The position numbers were made by a program, and so were the translations under genes. Of a DNA stretch of 64,000 bases, positions 62,538 to 64,000 are shown one piece after another (within the stretch, counting starts at the first letter, position 1; each line of letters begins with the position of its first letter). The stretch comes from Streptomyces kronopolitis. Its GTDB lineage: Bacteria > Actinomycetota > Actinomycetes > Streptomycetales > Streptomycetaceae. The notes under the pieces were generated by a model, which saw only the letters and a program-made list of their open reading frames with translations, was not told the origin of the DNA and did not search any database. The stretch covers positions 1 to 64,000 of the forward strand of contig NZ_BMND01000027.1 in NCBI RefSeq assembly GCF_014646275.1, read 5' to 3'.

Positions 62538-63839
62538 ATGGGGTACAGCAAGAGCGACATTCTGGATCAGGTACGCAAGTACCACCAGGACAATGTCGCG
62601 TCCGGGTTCGTGCCCGGGGTGACGCCGGTGGCGGCGTCGGGCGCCGTCCTGGACGAGGAGGACCGGGTCGCCCTCGTCGAGGCGGCCCTGGATCTGCGGA
62701 TCGCGGCCGGTACCAGTTCCCGCCGGTTCGAGCGGGCGCTGGCCCGGTACTTCGGGCTGCGCAAGGCGCACCTGACGAACTCGGGTTCCTCCGCCAACCT
62801 GCTGGCGCTCAGTGCGCTGACCTCACACCAGCTGGAGGACCTGCGGCTGCTGCCCGGCGACGAGGTCGTGACCGTGGCGGCGGGCTTTCCCACCACGGTC
62901 AATCCGATCCTGCAGAACGGCCTGGTGCCGGTCTTCATCGATGTCGAGCTCGGCACCTACAACGCCTCCCCGGAGCGGATCGCGGAGGCCATCGGTCCGC
63001 GCACCCGCGCCATCATGATCGCCCATGCGCTCGGCAACCCCTTCGCCGTCGAGGAGGTCGCCAAGATCGCCAGTGACCGCGGGCTGTTCCTCATCGAGGA
63101 CAACTGCGACGCCCTCGGCAGCACCCACCGGGGCCGGCTGACCGGAACGTTCGGGGATCTGGCCACGGAGAGCTTCTATCCCGCCCACCACATCACCATG
63201 GGCGAGGGCGGCTGTGTGCTGACCGACAACATGGTGCTCGCCCGCATCGTGGAGTCGCTGCGGGACTGGGGGCGGGACTGCTGGTGTGAGCCCGGCGAGG
63301 ACAACCGCTGCTTCAAGCGCTTCGACCAGCAGATGGGCACCCTGCCGAAGGGCTACGACCACAAGTACATTTTCTCGCACATCGGCTACAACCTGAAGTC
63401 GACGGATCTGCAGGCCTCGCTCGGGCTCAACCAGTTCGGGAAGATCGAGGAGTTCGGTGCCGCCCGGCGGCACAACTGGGCGCGGCTGCGCGCGGGGCTG
63501 GACGGGCTGCCGCATCTGCTGCTGCCGGAGCCCACGCCGGACAGCGATCCGAGCTGGTTCGGTTTCGTGCTCACGGTGCTGGACGACGCGCCGTTCTCGA
63601 CGGCGGAGCTCATCGACCACCTGGAGTCGCGGCGGGTGGCCACCCGCCGCTTCTTCGCCGGCAATCTCACCCGCCACCCGGCCTATCTGAACAGCCAGTT
63701 CCGGGTGAGCGGGCCGCTGACCAACAGCGACATCATGGCCGAGCGGACCTTCTGGATCGGGGTCTTCCCCGGGCTGAGCGACGAGATGATCGACCACAGC
63801 ATCCGCAGCATCACCGAGTTCGTCACCCGCCGTACCTGA
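62538..63839 (+). CDS. NDP-4-keto-6-deoxyhexose 3-dehydratase (E1/SpnQ/RfbH-like)
   Basis: This encodes 433 residues and is a PMP-dependent enzyme of the DegT/DnrJ/EryC1/StrS fold that removes the C3 hydroxyl of an NDP-4-keto-deoxysugar. The key sign is SFYPAHHITMGEGG: the PLP-lysine of aminotransferases is a His, as in E1. Further marks are LTNSGSSANLLALSAL, DNCDALGSTHRG, the cysteines of an iron-sulfur-type site (DCWCEPGEDNRCFKR) and GYDHKYIFSHIGYNLKSTDLQASLG. E1-type enzymes need a reductase (E3) or ferredoxin; the only candidate here is the ferredoxin at 25022. ATG 62538 follows ACAGGAGGCGG. It is divergent from the PKS. Confidence 0.93.
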   Translation: MGYSKSDILDQVRKYHQDNVASGFVPGVTPVAASGAVLDEEDRVALVEAALDLRIAAGTSSRRFERALARYFGLRKAHLTNSGSSANLLALSALTSHQLEDLRLLPGDEVVTVAAGFPTTVNPILQNGLVPVFIDVELGTYNASPERIAEAIGPRTRAIMIAHALGNPFAVEEVAKIASDRGLFLIEDNCDALGSTHRGRLTGTFGDLATESFYPAHHITMGEGGCVLTDNMVLARIVESLRDWGRDCWCEPGEDNRCFKRFDQQMGTLPKGYDHKYIFSHIGYNLKSTDLQASLGLNQFGKIEEFGAARRHNWARLRAGLDGLPHLLLPEPTPDSDPSWFGFVLTVLDDAPFSTAELIDHLESRRVATRRFFAGNLTRHPAYLNSQFRVSGPLTNSDIMAERTFWIGVFPGLSDEMIDHSIRSITEFVTRRT

Positions 63840-63855
63840 CGGGCCCGACAGGCGA

Positions 63856-63893
63856 CAGGCGCCCGGCACGCGCGGATGCGTGCCGGGCGCCTG
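63856..63893. terminator. 16-bp hairpin after the 3-dehydratase gene
   Basis: Perfect arms 63856-63871 and 63878-63893 with a 6-nt loop, between convergent genes. Confidence 0.8.
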
Positions 63894-63926
63894 GTGTCCG
63901 GGCGCGGGGCGGGGCGGCCCGGACGT

Positions 63927-64000
63927 TCAGACCCCGGAGACGGACGGGGTCCGGTCGTCGGCCCACTGCTCCAGCAGGTCGGCGGCCCGGATCGCGCCCC
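63927..64000 (-). CDS. C-terminal end of a gene running off the window
   Basis: The last 23 codons and stop are visible on the minus strand: GAIRAADLLEQWADDRTPSVSGV. This is too short to name. The helical AADLLEQWAD ending would suit a glycosyltransferase or other sugar gene, but that is a guess from context. Confidence 0.5.
   Translation of the reverse strand, partial: GAIRAADLLEQWADDRTPSVSGV

Overview
This window is high-GC actinomycete DNA and almost certainly comes from Streptomyces or a close relative. It opens exactly at the end of a linear replicon. Bases 1 to about 190 form a run of tightly packed palindromes, starting CCCGCGGAGCGGG, as in the archetypal Streptomyces telomere. A tap-tpg pair (telomere-associated protein and covalent terminal protein) lies within 11.2 kb of the end. 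Whether the replicon is the chromosome or a linear plasmid cannot be decided from this window.

Layout. (1) 1-2.2 kb: telomere, then a subtelomeric gene with two helix-turn-helix repeats and a small membrane protein. (2) 2.26-8.37 kb: a compact Tn7-like transposon carrying only tnsA, tnsB, tnsC and tniQ. It is bounded by matching 27-bp terminal inverted repeats, and the tniQ stop codon lies inside the right repeat. (3) 8.4-11.2 kb: tpg and tap. (4) 11.4-13.7 kb: a melC1-melC2 tyrosinase operon and a small secreted protein. (5) About 14.0 kb to the right edge: a large specialized-metabolite gene cluster that continues past the window.

The cluster is the most interesting part. It holds four menaquinone (futalosine) pathway enzymes, MqnA, MqnE, MqnC and MqnD, which together suggest a dedicated supply of 1,4-dihydroxy-6-naphthoate. 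MqnB and the deaminase are absent here. Around them are two adenylate-forming proteins, an acyl-CoA carboxyltransferase, a P450, a ferredoxin, a type II thioesterase, an acyltransferase-like protein that has lost its catalytic serine, a stand-alone C-A-PCP NRPS protein, and a KASIII-like acyltransferase. A PKS of architecture CoA-ligase/ACP/KS/AT/DH/KR/ACP has no thioesterase. Genes for a branched deoxysugar are present (3-dehydratase, 3,5-epimerase, 4-ketoreductase, C-methyltransferase, possible 3-ketoreductase). There is a sulfation pair (APS kinase and sulfotransferase), a DrrAB-type exporter and an MccF-like peptidase. My inference is a glycosylated, possibly sulfated product built on a naphthoate (menaquinone-precursor) unit. 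I do not recognise it as a known cluster.

Regulation. Eleven intergenic 16-bp palindrome-like sites resemble the PAS-LuxR (PimM-type) operator CTVGGGAWWTCCCBAG. They lie upstream of nearly every transcription unit from 14.0 to 62.3 kb and nowhere that I saw before it. This marks the cluster as one regulon and predicts a PAS-LuxR regulator outside the window. A 9.5-kb gene inside the cluster encodes three TIG domains and about 29 copies of a ~98-residue PKD/Ig-like repeat; its role is unknown.
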